From: Gammaproteobacteria bacterium
GTDB taxonomy: Bacteria > Pseudomonadota > Gammaproteobacteria > Steroidobacterales > Steroidobacteraceae
Reading direction: 5' to 3'
DNA: 64,000 bases
Assembly (NCBI GenBank): GCA_021773365.1
Contig: JAJFKF010000042.1
Coordinates: forward strand, 26,408 to 90,407
This document shows, in pieces, positions 63,893 through 64,000 of this stretch (positions are counted from its first letter, which is position 1; each line of letters begins with the position of its first letter). The translations under genes and the position numbers were made by a program. A model generated the notes under the pieces. It was not told the DNA's origin. It saw nothing but the letters and a program-made list of their open reading frames with translations, and ran no database searches.

Positions 63893-64000
63893 GGCTCGGT
63901 CTCCTCCCGGCGCAGTCCACGCCGTCTCCCTGTGAGGGCGCGAACGGTGCGCGATCCTTCGCGCAAACTGCCGTCTTTCCCCGGAGACCCTACTCTGCGG
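63893..64000. other. Window edge, upstream of the AceE-like gene
   Basis: The minus-strand frame is open to the edge but is arginine-rich and unlike AceE. It contains the GGGAGGAG ribosome binding site for the GTG at 63892. No other feature is seen. Confidence 0.4.

Noticed and set aside
1..64000. CRISPR arrays, rRNA genes, a complete prophage or a replication origin
   Set aside because: No regularly spaced repeats, rRNA segments, phage structural genes or DnaA-box clusters were seen while reading the window.

Overview
The window is GC-rich bacterial chromosome. It carries a clpP-clpX-lon run behind tig, tRNAs with encoded CCA ends, several TonB-dependent receptors (TBDRs) with N-terminal STN domains, each tied to an ECF sigma/FecR pair, and an AceE-type (homodimeric) 2-oxo acid dehydrogenase. 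Together these point to a free-living Gammaproteobacterium, perhaps from a Xanthomonadales- or Steroidobacter-like lineage; the order is an inference. A large part of the window is accessory, and 20.9-39 kb is rich in broken genes.

Layout. (1) 1-7730: a tightly coupled minus-strand operon (radical SAM/SPASM, methyltransferase, amidohydrolase, B12-type radical SAM, a dead acyltransferase, ABC exporter), with a second methyltransferase diverging from it and the tail of another SPASM radical SAM protein at the window edge. It looks like a small biosynthesis-and-export cluster of unknown product. (2) 7756-14335: signalling locus A (sigma, FecR, TBDR) with an S9 peptidase in the receptor operon, followed by an amidase. 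(3) 16174-20880: one very large exported protein that joins a protein-kinase-like domain to a subtilisin domain, the most unusual gene here. (4) 21143-25748: locus B, whose receptor is deleted and frameshifted and whose sigma gene has an in-frame amber codon. (5) 25880-26369: IS630-family transposase and pldA remnants. (6) 26379-30699: a MacB/LolD-type ABC efflux operon with its membrane fusion protein. (7) 30696-35728: locus C (TBDR diverging from sigma-FecR), with a dead S9 peptidase downstream of the receptor. (8) 35872-38969: a chimera of receptor and threonine synthase remnants, a VapBC toxin-antitoxin pair, tRNA-Val and half of a second tRNA-Val. (9) 39013-45263: core proteostasis genes lon, clpX, clpP, tig and tRNA-Leu. 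(10) 45380-53099: locus D, a single-direction run of sigma, FecR, TBDR, an FG-GAP/thioredoxin lipoprotein and a lipoprotein with an HExxH motif. (11) 53227-57671: an isoquinoline-1-oxidoreductase-like molybdenum hydroxylase with XdhC and a MobA/MocA-like nucleotidyltransferase. (12) 57808-59631: a HipBA-like toxin-antitoxin operon behind a perfect 19-bp inverted repeat. (13) 59712-63892: an exported amidohydrolase fused to an NTF2-like domain, downstream of an N-terminally short AceE-like enzyme.

How the genes fit together. Each TBDR/FecR/sigma locus looks like a cell-surface signalling system: the receptor's STN domain reports ligand to FecR, which releases the ECF sigma factor to transcribe the receptor. 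The DNA supports this. Loci B and C have mirror-image promoter elements between receptor and sigma genes, with identical spacing in both directions, and locus A has a matching 24-bp promoter-like element in front of both its sigma and its receptor gene. Coupling to S9 peptidases and an amidase suggests that at least loci A and C serve peptide-like nutrients.
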